Assembly (NCBI GenBank): GCA_963701675.1 | Contig: OY969623.1 | Coordinates: forward strand, 434,001 to 498,000 | Direction of reading: 5' to 3' | From: G963701675 sp963701675 | GTDB taxonomy: Bacteria; Planctomycetota; Planctomycetia; Gemmatales; Gemmataceae | DNA: 64,000 nt | Shown here: positions 34,261 through 45,698 of the stretch, piece after piece | Layout of the letters: each line of letters begins with the position of its first letter | Position numbering within the stretch: the first letter of the stretch is position 1 | Notes under the pieces: generated by a model | The model's input: the letters and a program-made list of their open reading frames with translations, nothing else | What the model was told of the DNA's origin: nothing | Databases searched by the model: none | Made by a program: the position numbers and the translations under genes

Positions 34261-36901
34261 GATCCAATCCTCGACCGAGAGCGTCCAGCGCGACGATCGG
34301 CTTCACATGTCTTGAACCCTTTCGCCCTCTGTTCCATCCGTTGGGTTGTGATTCCGTGGAGGAAGACAGATCGGTTGCCGATAAAGGTTCGTCTGCGCGC
34401 TTAACCGCCTTGAGCAATTCCCTGCGGTCGTCGGTGAATATCTGCGCCTGCTCCTTCCCGCGCGTCACGGCGACGAAGGCCGTCCGCTGACACGTCGCCG
34501 GCAGCGATTCGCTAGAAATGGCCACGAACACCTTGTCGACCGTCACTCCCTGGCTCGCATGACTCGTAACCACATACCCGTGCGTCATATGCCCGAAGTC
34601 GCGGTCGATCACCCAGCCGTTACCCACGATGATGTCGCCGCGTTTGGTAAAGCCCTGGACAGTAAGCAGCGAACCGTTGCTGAGTCGATGCTTGCCGTCC
34701 TTGGTCTTGCCGCCGGCTGTGACCCGCACACGGTCGCCCGCGGCCAACGCGAGCTGTGTGGGCCGGTAGACCTCGAATCGGTTGGCGCATTCGGTCGGCA
34801 CCGTGACTCCGCCGCTGACGATAAGCCGCGTTCCTTTGGTGTAACCGGTCGCGTTCTGGTGGAATTGAAGCAGGTCGCCTGGATCGTATTCGGTGACGTC
34901 CGTTTTCTGCGCGTCGGTCATGTGCGTGGGAACCCATGCGATGACCACACGCTCATCGCCAAGCTTGCCTTTCGCCTTGAGCCCGGCGCGAATAGCGTCC
35001 GTGATCTTTTCGCCTTCCACGTGCGTCGGCGAGACGACCAGGGCCGACTTGGCTTCTCCATCTTTTCTCTCGGAAACGGCAGAGAGATAGGCGCGCGCCA
35101 ACTGTTCGTAGCGGTCGCCGTCTCCAAGCTGCTGAATCCATCCGAGCTTATCGAGTTCCTCGAACGCGGCATCGGTCCGGCCTTCGCTTAGGGCCTGGGC
35201 AGCCTTCTTGTAGTCACCCTGCTGGCGCAGGATTTCAGTGACCTCCGCCACTTGCAGTCCCGCTCTCTCTTCGAGAAGTCTAAGCGGCTCTCCGGCGGTG
35301 ACACTTCGATGCTGCCTTCGATCACCCACGAGCACGACGCGGGCGTTCAACCCTTCGGCTAGATCAAACAGCTTAAGCATGTCGCGTGTGCCGAGCTGGC
35401 TCGCTTCATCGACCAGGATGACGCCGCCGCCGGCCGCTTTCTGCATCTGTTCGTCCTTCAGAAATCGGGCCACTGTATCTGCGTCGGCAAATGCCGCTTC
35501 CTCACGCAACACTTCTCGGCTCGCCTTCACCGACTGTGCCAGGGCCACGACAGGGCGCCCGGCCTCGGCGAGCGCCTCACCGATCTCCCGCTCCAGGGTG
35601 GTCTTACCGGTGCCGGCCACGCCGCGAATAATCATCACGCGGTCGCGGGAGCCGAGCACGTGCCGCACCGCCGCTTTCTGGCCCTCGGTAAACCACTGGC
35701 GGGAACATGGCCGCTCTGGGTCACCCAGCGGCCGGCATCGCCCGCGGCCCTGGCGGGCGAACTCCATCAGGCGGGATTCGAGTGCCAGCATCTCCTTGGT
35801 TGTCGCCATCGCGCGCCCGTCGAATTCGCTACGGATCAGCGGGCGACGATTCACTTCGCAGGCGACACCCTCGACGGTGACCGCGCCCAGTCCGCGTTTC
35901 AGGGCTTCGGTCATCAGTTTGCGTTCCGGCACCACCGCCTCGCGCACGAAACTGTGCTCGATGGCGTAATCGACCGCTGGTTGCTCCTGCGTTTTCGGCT
36001 TGGCCACTGCCCGTTCCCGGCGATGGAGTGACGCCAGTGCGTTGCTCTCCTCCGCAGTTAAGCGGGCCTGCCATTCCATACGAAGCTGCTCCCAGGAAAG
36101 CGGCTGGCCTTTCTTTTCGCGTGTCTCGGCCCCAAGCTTTGCCTTTTCGTCGGCGTCCACGATGCCGCGCTCGGCTGCGATCTTTTCAATGAGCGCGGTT
36201 CTACGCGAAAATCGCTTGAGCACGTCGGCCGGTATCCCGGTGAGCTCAAAATCGTCACGTTTACGTGTGACGCCGAATCCTAAGTCCTGAAGCCGGTTTG
36301 CAAGCCGCACGCGAAACGCCGCCTGGAAATAGGGGGCATCCCGCTTCAGTTCTCTAAACTGGCCGGCCTTCCAACGGCGTTCCGGTTCGTCCCACGTCGT
36401 GTTGAAGACGAAGACATGGGCATGGAGTTGCGGATCAGGCACGCCGTCAACGGGACGTGAAGTGGTATGGATGAATTCTGCCCAGACCATGTTGCCGGTG
36501 ACGCGGTCGATGTCCGCGCCGCTCCTTCGGATGCGGGTTTTCATCTCCGTTTCCATCTCTCGCATCGTTTCATCGACCGCCGAACGGAAAGCGTCTAGGA
36601 TGCACTGATCGCCGCTCATGGCGTAAAGAAGTGAAACCGACTTCGGCAGTGAGAATGTGAAATCGTAGCCGACGGTACGCTGCGAGCGCGTCCGCACTGT
36701 AAGCTGCTTGCCGGTTCGGGGATTACGATTATCGCAAAGCCGCTCGAACGACAGCTTGTCTACCGTTCCTTCCAGCCCGAGACGGGCGGCACCTTTGCCG
36801 CCCCAACATCCGACGATTTCTTGCCCCTCGCTGTAATAGTCCGCCGTCGCGTAGTATCGTTTCGCGTCCTTGGCACTCTCCTGTTGCGTAATGCGGATCA
36901 C
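34250..36901 (-). CDS. MobF relaxase-helicase (TrwC/TraI type), intact
   Basis: An 883-residue bifunctional protein. The relaxase domain (1-280) shows tyrosine pairs Y16-Y17 and Y22-Y23 and the three-histidine metal site H145, H160, H162 (HTTSRP and DPQLHAHVF). The helicase domain has Walker A GVAGTGKTT (K433), Walker B VILVDEASQLG (D498, E499), and late motifs including THGYVVTSHASQGVTVDKVF. It nicks at oriT, stays attached to the 5' end and unwinds DNA for transfer. A paralogous, frameshifted relaxase is at 19843-22522. No coupling ATPase or integrase lies immediately beside this copy. Confidence 0.95.
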   Translation of the reverse strand: MIRITQQESAKDAKRYYATADYYSEGQEIVGCWGGKGAARLGLEGTVDKLSFERLCDNRNPRTGKQLTVRTRSQRTVGYDFTFSLPKSVSLLYAMSGDQCILDAFRSAVDETMREMETEMKTRIRRSGADIDRVTGNMVWAEFIHTTSRPVDGVPDPQLHAHVFVFNTTWDEPERRWKAGQFRELKRDAPYFQAAFRVRLANRLQDLGFGVTRKRDDFELTGIPADVLKRFSRRTALIEKIAAERGIVDADEKAKLGAETREKKGQPLSWEQLRMEWQARLTAEESNALASLHRRERAVAKPKTQEQPAVDYAIEHSFVREAVVPERKLMTEALKRGLGAVTVEGVACEVNRRPLIRSEFDGRAMATTKEMLALESRLMEFARQGRGRCRPLGDPERPCSRQWFTEGQKAAVRHVLGSRDRVMIIRGVAGTGKTTLEREIGEALAEAGRPVVALAQSVKASREVLREEAAFADADTVARFLKDEQMQKAAGGGVILVDEASQLGTRDMLKLFDLAEGLNARVVLVGDRRQHRSVTAGEPLRLLEERAGLQVAEVTEILRQQGDYKKAAQALSEGRTDAAFEELDKLGWIQQLGDGDRYEQLARAYLSAVSERKDGEAKSALVVSPTHVEGEKITDAIRAGLKAKGKLGDERVVIAWVPTHMTDAQKTDVTEYDPGDLLQFHQNATGYTKGTRLIVSGGVTVPTECANRFEVYRPTQLALAAGDRVRVTAGGKTKDGKHRLSNGSLLTVQGFTKRGDIIVGNGWVIDRDFGHMTHGYVVTSHASQGVTVDKVFVAISSESLPATCQRTAFVAVTRGKEQAQIFTDDRRELLKAVKRADEPLSATDLSSSTESQPNGWNRGRKGSRHVKPIVALDALGRGLDHDR

Positions 36902-37483
36902 ATCTACTTTGAGCGTACCACAGATGCGTTAACGAAATCTTAACGATAATCTGCTCTCCCGCAGTGGGCCTCGGTTTTCCGAGATTTCCTCGTGCCGCCA
37001 GCCTGCCTGCAGCAATGCCAGTGCCGACGCTGCGCAGAATTTTGTTGATCGTTATTGCGGTCACACATCTCCTCCGCGTGCGGATGGTTCGCTGCTAAAA
37101 TGCCTGGCGGCGCGAAGAGGCGGTTGACATGCTTCGTGAGAAGCAGCAAGTTTGCTTTCATGCGATACTCTACGCGCGCACGCTGGATCACCCTGGGCAG
37201 TTCAGCGGCATCTATTCAATCCGAGTTGGGGTCGAGGAAGAACTTCGTCAACTCCGAAAGGTGAGGCGCCTTCGGAATAGTAGGGAAGACTTTTCTCCAC
37301 GCGCATCTTGTAAGGTTGAATATGTGCCACGAACGCGAGCGAAAGCTTGCGCCAGGCGGAGCTTGGGAAAGGGGGAGGCAGATGTAGGGCGCATCGTGGA
37401 AACCTTTCATTCGAACCCTGTGGGTGACTAATCCCATCCGGTAGAGCTGAGCCGGCAGCCGGAAGCAGCATACTCAGACAGCC
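36902..37483. other. intergenic region upstream of relaxase 2
   Basis: About 580 bases with no convincing gene. Near 36925-36945 a TTAACG repeat occurs twice five bases apart (GCGTTAACGAAATCTTAACG). A GGTACG-type segment followed by CAAAGTAGATGTG, just upstream of the relaxase start, resembles the sequence upstream of the first relaxase (CGTACC then TTGAAGTATG), suggesting a shared promoter or operator. A 100-codon plus-strand frame at 37129-37431 shows no domain and is not called. Confidence 0.35.
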
Positions 37484-38578
37484 CTATTCGGAAACCGGCT
37501 GAGCCATCTGCAATAAATAGCTAAAATTTGCCGGCCTTGTTTGACCCGCCTTCGTGGTCCCGGCCGTTTGCGCAACCCCGTGGCAACGCATGCAACTCGC
37601 AGAGAACGAGTCGTTCTGTATGTAGGTCTCCGCCACCGTGTTGGTTAGTTGGCATGGAATGATCGGACCTCCCCTTGGGGCGGGCCACTGAGTGCTCACG
37701 AGTCGATAGTTCTCCCAGACCGTGCCCGCCAGCCTTGTCTGCATCGCGGCATTCAAGTTCTTCGTCCAGGGCGCGGTGATAAGATTGTTATTGAGCACGC
37801 GAGTGATCTGTGTTGGAGTCGTAGGATTGGCAACAGGATCATTCGTCGGCGGACGGAAGCCGAAGCCGGATGTGGGCTGAGGTTTCGTCGGATCGTTGAA
37901 ATTATGGCGCGGCTTCAACATTGTCTCACCGGCATCCGGTGCGTTATCCACGTGCTCGAAGGTGGACCAAATCCAGCGCGCCGCCTTGACCGAGCTTGAT
38001 AATAGTTGGGAAGCAGCAACGTATTGCGGACGCGATAAGGCGATCCCCGAATCAAACTGCCGAACCATCCCGGTTCGCGTCGAAGGTGCGCCAAGGTTCT
38101 TAGCGTCGCCCAGAAAAACGTCAGTTGCTGGCGTCCGTGAATCGGCGGAAGCCAAAGCACCTTTAATTGGAACAGCTCGGTCGAGTTCCGGGACCCACAT
38201 GGAGTCACAGAAATGTGGGTCTTCTAATGATAATTGGATAGGACTTTCCAGGAATCGCTCCCTCGCAGCGACTTCCAATCGCGATGACGAAGAGCAAGCG
38301 ATGGTTTCAATTCGAGTGCTTTCTGTGACCGCATGGCGCGCGTTCGGGTTTGTCTCGCTATAGCACGTTTCGCCCCTCATCTTCTTTTCCCGTTCCATTT
38401 GCAAAAACCAACTACTTACGAAGGCATGCTGTATGGATTCCTCCACGCCGTGCGGGGTGTGGAGAGCTGCCACGCCAGACGCCCTGAAACACGTGCCGGG
38501 GGCTAATCGTCCCTCAAGTGATTCGAGTCGCGGCCGCCATCGGTAGGAGCTTACTCTCCGCTTGTGCTGCGAACGCAT
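37484..38578 (-). CDS. c-type haem protein with LE-x-RLxPG N terminus
   Basis: 364 residues from the ATG at 38578, which follows AGGAG at good spacing. The N terminus is basic and contains LESLEGRLAPGT, matching other surface proteins in the window. The C-terminal third resembles a family of single-haem proteins: WIWSTFEHVDNAPDAGE, LAGTVWENYRLVSTQW, then SASCMRCHGVAQ, a CxxCH haem-attachment site. The distal ligand is not identifiable. It is probably exported and bound to the envelope; the electron partner is unknown. Confidence 0.82.
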   Translation of the reverse strand: MRSQHKRRVSSYRWRPRLESLEGRLAPGTCFRASGVAALHTPHGVEESIQHAFVSSWFLQMEREKKMRGETCYSETNPNARHAVTESTRIETIACSSSSRLEVAARERFLESPIQLSLEDPHFCDSMWVPELDRAVPIKGALASADSRTPATDVFLGDAKNLGAPSTRTGMVRQFDSGIALSRPQYVAASQLLSSSVKAARWIWSTFEHVDNAPDAGETMLKPRHNFNDPTKPQPTSGFGFRPPTNDPVANPTTPTQITRVLNNNLITAPWTKNLNAAMQTRLAGTVWENYRLVSTQWPAPRGGPIIPCQLTNTVAETYIQNDSFSASCMRCHGVAQTAGTTKAGQTRPANFSYLLQMAQPVSE

Positions 38579-39160
38579 CTCTGGACTCCTGCCCGGACCA
38601 AGGTATCCGCGGCTCGCTGGATCCGGACAGACGAGACGGGCCAGCCCTACGCCCAGGGACGACAATCCCGCCAAAAAAGGCGGGGCTGGGAGTACGTGTG
38701 GAAATTGTCCGCTACCCTTTGATCGCGCGCCTCTTACGCAAAGCCGTATTGACGGAGAACCCTTGCCGAACCCAATGGCAGGCCGGCGCCCTCCTCTGCG
38801 TTCATAAGCACGATTCGGTTGCAAATAGCCTCACATGCGGCACTCGAATCTTGGGTTTTTCCCGGAAGTTCATTCGCAACACTGACGCTGCGTACAACCT
38901 TATTAGGGAAATAACCGAAAACGCGCCGAAGCCGTCAGTCCTGCTTTACCAGTCGTCGCATATCTCACTAACAGACCACCGATTAGAGAAATCTTCAAAT
39001 CGCCGCCCATGTTCCAGCACAAAGGAACTTGCCGTACGTTTCTTCGATGCTTGGCATTCATTTTTGGAGTCTTCGGCACTTCGCTCAGACCATCTCCTCT
39101 CGTAAGCCCGAGTTGGCATTGATGCAAGACACATAGGCCGCCATTTTCAGACCGAGAATT

Positions 39161-39262
39161 GACTGCAGATCTTCGTAGTATTTGAGATGCGGCCGCAGAC
39201 CACCGGTGACCGGGGAGCACAATGCGCCGGTTCACTGTGGCTGCGGCCGCTAATCTGCAGTC
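39161..39262. repeat. long imperfect inverted repeat
   Basis: Outer arms GACTGCAGAT/ATCTGCAGTC, inner arms GCGGCCGCAG/CTGCGGCCGC, and a further CCAC-xx-GTGA with TCAC-xx-GTGG pairing give a roughly 100-base hairpin. It stands in a gene-poor stretch (38579-39975) where no ORF looks real. It could be a terminator-like structure, a small RNA or the relic of a transposon end. Confidence 0.55.
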
Positions 39263-39975
39263 GTTCGATCTGAGCGTCAACGGGCGCGGCTCAGCGCGCA
39301 GCCAGTATCCCAAAGGCGTGTTCGTCATACACTGCGATTCATGAATGCCGCGGCATACGGCAAGGAACCTGAGCGAATGCGGCCAACAAACGGTGTGGCT
39401 TCCTCTCGTCGGAGGAAGTCGCATCATCAAGTCTGAATCACTCCGAGGATAACTTTCGAGTTTTCATTGTCAATAGCCTATTTCATTTTTCCTTAATCTT
39501 TTTTGATTTTCTTTTGTGAGTATGGCTGTCGCTAAGATGGTACACTTCTGACACAAAGCATTTCAAACCCTGGTTTAAGGCGCGCCCTGCGCTCGCGACA
39601 GTGCAACACCCCGGCCGATTGAAGCAAATGTAAAGACCAATCTTGGGGGATCGTTCGGCATGTCCGCGGGCCGGTTCTTGTGTGTACGCTGACGTGAATT
39701 GCTGGACCGAGATCGCCCGCGACCCTAACGGCCGGTGCATCTCGACGACCGCCACTTTCGTCGTCTCCGCGCGTTATATACCCGCAACCGGCCGCTCCGT
39801 GAGACTCTCTCCGAACGTCATTAAGTTGCGTGAAGCGGAGCAATTTTCGACAAGTTAGTCCACCCTTTTGAATTCGTCGATTTCGTCCACATTCAGGTGT
39901 TGGTCGAAACCGATTCCCAGAGCCCTTCTGGTTCCCCGCGGCCGCTGAAGGCATCACCCGTCCGGCCCCGTGACC

Positions 39976-40415
39976 TCAGGACGAACTGCCGCTGCCACCA
40001 CCAACGGCAGGTACGCCGACCCCACCTCCCCCATAATGACCCAACAGATTACTGTTGGCGTCAAAGAACTGGACGCCGAGGTAGGCCACTGCACTGACGA
40101 AGGAGAACGAGGTCGTGTCGCGATACAGCCTGTCAAGGTCGTCCGTGTACACGTGCCCAGCCCCACTCCCCCGGTAGGGGTCCCCCGTAAGTTTCTGAAC
40201 AGCCACCATGTATTTGCGCGTCCGATTTGCCATTCTTCTGTGTCTAGGATAGCGAGGCGAATACTGTTCGCTTGGGACTCGCACTCGCTGGAAGCTAGAC
40301 GATACGCCCGGATGTGAAGATTCCAAAAACCTTTGACATAGCGCTTGCCAGTGAGAAATAGGCCGAAAGGATTCACGCCATCTCCCAAGTTAATGTCACC
40401 GCCAGGGGTCGCCAT
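39976..40415 (-). pseudogene. possible short gene broken by a frameshift
   Basis: One frame from an ATG at 40415 reads DINLGDGVNPFGLFLTGKRY and RLASSECESQANSIRLAILD; a second frame from about 40233 reads MANRTRKYMVAVQKLTGDPY, DDLDRLYRDTTSFSFVSAVA and a GGGGVGVPAVGGGSGSSS end. Both look protein-like with good third-position GC, and joining them needs one indel near 40225. Neither matches a family, so this is a tentative call; the 85-residue second part might be a gene alone. Confidence 0.35.
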
Positions 40416-40714
40416 CGTCCCTGAGGAGAAGCCCAAATGTCGTCCCGTCGCTCCCACCTGCGGGGTGTTCGCTTCGCATCGTCAGGGATTCTAATTGTCG
40501 CATTAGGCCAATTCAGCAAGGATTACGCCCGCAGTATTCCCACCTCTGTAAGCGTAGCCTTGCGCGGCAAATCACAAGAAAGACTCTCAAGGTCGATGCC
40601 GGTTATTCGTTCTTTTTTCGCATGGAGTTCAATCAATGGGTCGCATGTGGCCCACGGACTTGGTTTCGGGAAAATCGCACAAACCGAAAGCTCTTCTGAA
40701 AGGAGTACCCAGCG

Positions 40715-43700
40715 ATGTTGCGCCACCTCGTCAAGCTATCTCGGAGCGGAACGTACTCTTGGTTGTCAACACGCCCGACTCCCGGTGGTCGAAGACAACG
40801 CCGGTTGTCGCGATCTGTGGGGATTTGTCGGCCAAGTCTAGAAAAACTCGAAGAACGGCTGCCTCCCGGCGACGGTTTGGGACTGCTACTTCAGGCCGGA
40901 ACGCTGTTGGGGAGTATTTCAGACCCGATCGTCGTTGCGTCGGACGTGATTCGATCAAGCGAAACAACCGATAATCTGCGTCTGGTAAGCAGAGCGCGGG
41001 CGGATGATGATGTGGCTGCATTGATTGAGCCGGTTTCTCTCCAAAATGCGGTACGCGTGGCCGCACCCGAACGCAACTCGACGACGTCAGGCACACTTGA
41101 CGAAGATCGAGACTTGTTGTCGACTGGCGCGCTCATTTCCGGATTGGAGCTTCTTGGTAACGATATCCACGCTGCCTCGCCGCGAAGAACGTTAGCCCGA
41201 TTGGAAGCGTTTGCTGGCGGTACCGACAAAGCGGGGTCGGACGCCGTCTGCCCTGCTGGGGTTTCACATCACGGGACCTCGGGACAATCAAACGCCCGCC
41301 CAGTAGACGGGCGCCGCCTAGACCACGTGGCCGCTGCGAAGCCACGTGTTCAACGGGCGGTTGATAATGGCACAGCGACAGCCGGAGAACGTCCGCGTCC
41401 GCCAGCGCGGCCTGATACTCCTCTTCCGAACACGCTCGCCCAGCTTCAAGCTCAGGCTGCCGAACGGGCTCAAACCGACCCCGCATGCGATGCGACGCGC
41501 GCAATCGATTGCAAGGGCTCCTGGAACACATATGGCGAAAACGCCGTGGCCATGAATGCAATTACCATGGGGGTTTTCGACCGACCCGAAAGTGGCACCC
41601 AGGTTCAAGCTTACCACGGCGCGTCCGCGTGCATCGAGCCCGCGGAAACTTACACCATTAATTTCAGCTACGATCTTTACACCTGGGATTCCTATAACCC
41701 AGACGCCGGTGGCGGAACGGGATACTGGGATTCGTTCTCCGTCAGCGTCACCGACAAACCGTATCCTCAACTCACGCTGGCGGACCCGGTGAACAATGCG
41801 CTTCCGCAACAGAACTTTGTTGAAGGCGGTACTGTATGGGGTGACGGCATTCTCGAACAGTTTCACGGGACCGGATCAATTACCGTCGCCGGCCGGCCGT
41901 ATGGGACAAACTACCTAAATGTCGTTCTCGATACCGCCACGCCACCGACATTTGATGAAGCATATCCTTCGTGGGGCAGAATTACCGTCACCAATATGCC
42001 CAAGGGCTGCGTCGACCTCGATGTCGATTCGGACAATGACAACGCTCAAAACGCTCCGGCCCGCAACGAAGCCGAAGAACAGATCGAAGATGACGCTGCC
42101 AAGCCCGGCAAATACGCCGCCGCCAACGTAAACGACAAGGATGCGGACGGCGTCGTGGATTTTGCCGACGGCTTCAATCAGGATGGCACGGCAGGCAACG
42201 CGGACGATGCCAACGCTTCCGATAAGTTCACGCCGATCGTGCTGGAGGTTCCCGGCGGAGCCAACCCGCCTGGCGTGAAATACAAGCTAAGCTACAGCGG
42301 CTCCGACCCGGCGGGTGTCACCAAGGACACGGACGGCGTTTACACCCGGCCCAGCGGAGACATCCGCGTCTGGAAGAAAGACGGCAACGCCGCGCAATAA
42401 AGCGGCAGCCAATGCAAGTGGCGACTACGTCACGCCGGACGTGGCGTTTACGGCGTCCGAACTCGGAATGGCGGCCGGGAAGGTCACGTTGTATGTGGAA
42501 GGGATAAATAGCAGCAACGCCTTGGGTGCGACGCGCATCCTTGTCCAGACCGAGGATCCTAATCAACCGGAAGGCTGCAACGCGGAGGATGCAATTCGCT
42601 TAAGCGTTGTCGACGTTGACTTGGACATCGACTCAGACAATACCGACGCCTTTAACGCCCCGGAGCGCAATGCCAAGGAAGATCAGCTTGAAGACAACCC
42701 GACCAAGCCGGGGCGTTACGTACTCACCAACGGGTCGGACAAGGACGAAGACGGCGTGATCGACTTCGCAGATGGCTACAACCTCGACGGCACCGCAGGC
42801 AACGACGACGACCAGAATACGCTGGAGAAGTTCGTTCCGGTGGTGCTCGAACTTCCCATGCCCATCGATCTGACTAAGGCAAAGCTGCAGGTGACATACG
42901 ACGCTTCTGATCCGGCAGGTGTAACGGTGACCGGGACGCCTCCGGACGCGACCTACACGCCCGCGGCAGGGTCGCTACGCATCTGGACTAAGCCCGGTGA
43001 CGCCGCGCGGAACAAGGCCGCGGTGAAAGACAGCGGCGACTACCTTAAGCCGGACACGTACACGGCGGCGGAACTCGGGTTGAGCGGAACGACACGCTCG
43101 GTGACTCTCTACGTCGAGAATGTCCTACGCAGCAACGACCCGGGCGACCGGCGCATCCTTATCAAGCTGGATCCGGACGATGCCGGTCCCGCTGGGTTTT
43201 TGGCTGAGGACGCCGTTAGGACCACCGGCCTGACCAGCAGCGCCTTGGTCGATACCAACCGGGACGCTGCGGTCGATCAGAAAGACGAGCACAAAAAGGA
43301 CAAGTGGAGCAAGACTCGCGGTGCCTTCTTCATCACGAACTACGATGACGACGACACCGACCTCAAATCCGATGCTATTCAATTTGACGATGAAGGTAAT
43401 CCGATTGACGAAGATACGGACATTGAAGCAACCGATGTCAGCGACATTGGGCATTTGATCGTCAAAGCCACTGGGGTCAAGGACAATCTTCAGTTCTTCT
43501 TGCGTATGGATGCAGACGATCTCAAAGCCGTGCATATTTTCGAGGAACGGCAAGCCAGCAAGCCCAAGGTATGGGGTGGGTGGGGCGATCACAATGGCGA
43601 CATGGGCGTTCAGGTCAAAGACATCACTGCCCAAGTTAAAAAAGATGCGGACGTCGACCTAGGCATCGAATCCCTATTCTTGCGTGGGCAAAAGCACGAC

Positions 43701-45698
43701 CTGCCGGCTGGCGGCACCTATGAGTTCGACGGTGAAGTCGATGTAGAGCTGGTGGTCCAGAATACCGTCGGTGAACCAGGGATCGTGCCGGCCAAGGTCT
43801 TGGGCACGAGCAAAGTGCATCTTAAGGTGGCGCCGTACTTGCTGTTGCCGAATACCCGCGACGGGCAAAAAGTCTGGATGGACGCAAACGCGCTGACCAA
43901 CGACATCGCCGCCAAGTTCGGAGCCCTTGCTCGCCGCGCCGTTCCGACGGTAAACCAGTGGTTCCAAGATCACGTGCAGATCGGCTACACATCCATGCCC
44001 GGCGAGGAAATGCATCTTACCGTGCGAATGCCGTATGGGGGGCAGGATCAGTGGCCCATCGCAAATCTACTTGGTGCAGATAGCGGCCTATTTCGCTTTC
44101 GCGATACGGTGACCCACGATGGCAGCAACTCGGGCGACTTCGGCGGCAATCTGGAGGTGGTGCCCTATTCCGATGAATACTTGCTGGGCCGCATTCTGAT
44201 CGGCAACACCATGAAGACCAAGCTTGCAGACTTCCTTACCGCCCAAGAAGTCCAGAATCCGTTCAGTGTCGACGTGAATTGGCTCGCCGTAGGCCACGTC
44301 GACGAAATAGTCGGATTCGCCCCCGGCGGCACGCGCGGCTACAAGGTCGTTCACGCCAGTCCCGATTACGCCCAGCAATTGTTGACAGTTGGAGACCCTG
44401 GCCGAGGAATCGCACCCCCAGCCGATAGCGCTGCGGTTTTCTTAGCCGACGGCGCTAAAGAGGGCAACGGCACGTCGAGTACTGTTATAGCTACCTCGGG
44501 GCGTGTTTACGTGTTCGATGGCGTTGCCCATGGCTTAATCAAGGTCGTCGCAGCAGCGAACTTGGTGGATGGCGAGCTCGTTTCTATACATGATGGGGCG
44601 GGTCGAAAGAGATTTGAGTTTGATAACAACGGCATTGTCGGCGGCGGTAACGTCCAGGTCGATATCTCGACTGCTGTCACAGCCACCGACGTCCGCGACC
44701 GGCTAATAACGGCCATCAATGGAGTGGCTGGATTCAAGGTCGATGCGTACGCCGACAGCCCGGACCAGATGGTGCTGATCCATGAGGACTTTGGAGCCGG
44801 CAGCAATCAAGGCATCACCGAAACCGTGGCGAACGGCGGGTTTACGGTCCAAGGCATGGCCGGCGGCGAGGCGGCCGCCAACGGTCGGGATTTCACGCTT
44901 GAGACCTGGCAGTACATCCGCCTTCATAAAGGGACAGGCGCGGGGCAGGTCGGTGAGATTTCCGAGCGGCATAAGGGCTGGGTTAAAGTAAATCGGGTGT
45001 TTAACACTACGTCCCTGGTCGCCTACGACACCAATAACCCCGGCGCCAAGTCGTTGTACTACTATTTGGCTACCTCCGACCTGACGCCCACGCGGGCTCG
45101 TTGGTTTACGGAGTCCGACAACACAACCGAATACATCGTGGCGACGGACACACGAAAATGGAACGACAATGGGCGCAACGTACCAGCCCTGATCAGCGTG
45201 TTCGAATTGAAGAACGACGCAACGCTGTGGCAGGTGAACGCGGCGGCCCAGGCCAAGGTCGCAACCGCAAAAACGACGATCCAAACCGCCATGGGGGCGG
45301 CAACCGGCGGGGGAAGTTATCTTCGCGAAGACGGCAATGATGCGGACGATTCGCTGGGCGGAGATGCCGACGATGACTTCATCTTCGTTCCGGTAATCTA
45401 CATGGGCTACATAGACGGTGCTACGGGCGTGCTCGAAGACCGCAATACCGTGGCGTATACGCCGGGTCTGGCGAACTTTCAACCCGCTAACGCCGGTTTG
45501 ATGGTATTTCCAAAGCAGTTCGGTCCCCGAAGCGGTGGTAACGATGTACTTGAGCAGGCTAACACTGCTATCATCGGAGCGGCGGCGAGTTACGCCGACG
45601 ATTGGGACTTGTATCACCGGCTGGATGGGGAAGTGCACTGCGCTACCGAAGTCGTGCGAGACTTCTTCGCGTTCAACTGGTGGGAGAAACAACCATGA
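40715..45698 (+). pseudogene. giant LE-x-RLPPG repeat protein broken by a CG deletion
   Basis: The ATG follows AAAGGAG. The N terminus carries LEKLEERLPPGDGLG. Two tandem domains of about 200 residues start with aspartate-rich LDVDSDNDNAQN/LDIDSDNTDAFN and KDxDGVxDFADGxNxDGTAGN, likely calcium-binding. The first frame ends at a TAA (42398-42400) after KKDGNAAQ, while repeat two shows KPGDAARNKAA; restoring one CG dinucleotide (GCCGCGCGCAATAAA) rejoins the frames. The remaining 1100 residues continue to 45698. The rejoined product is about 1660 residues, presumably exported. Its stop overlaps the next gene (ATGA). Confidence 0.8.

Noticed and set aside
37129..37431. 100-codon plus-strand frame between relaxase 2 and the haem protein
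   Set aside because: No domain, weak start context and atypical composition; the region is better described as intergenic.
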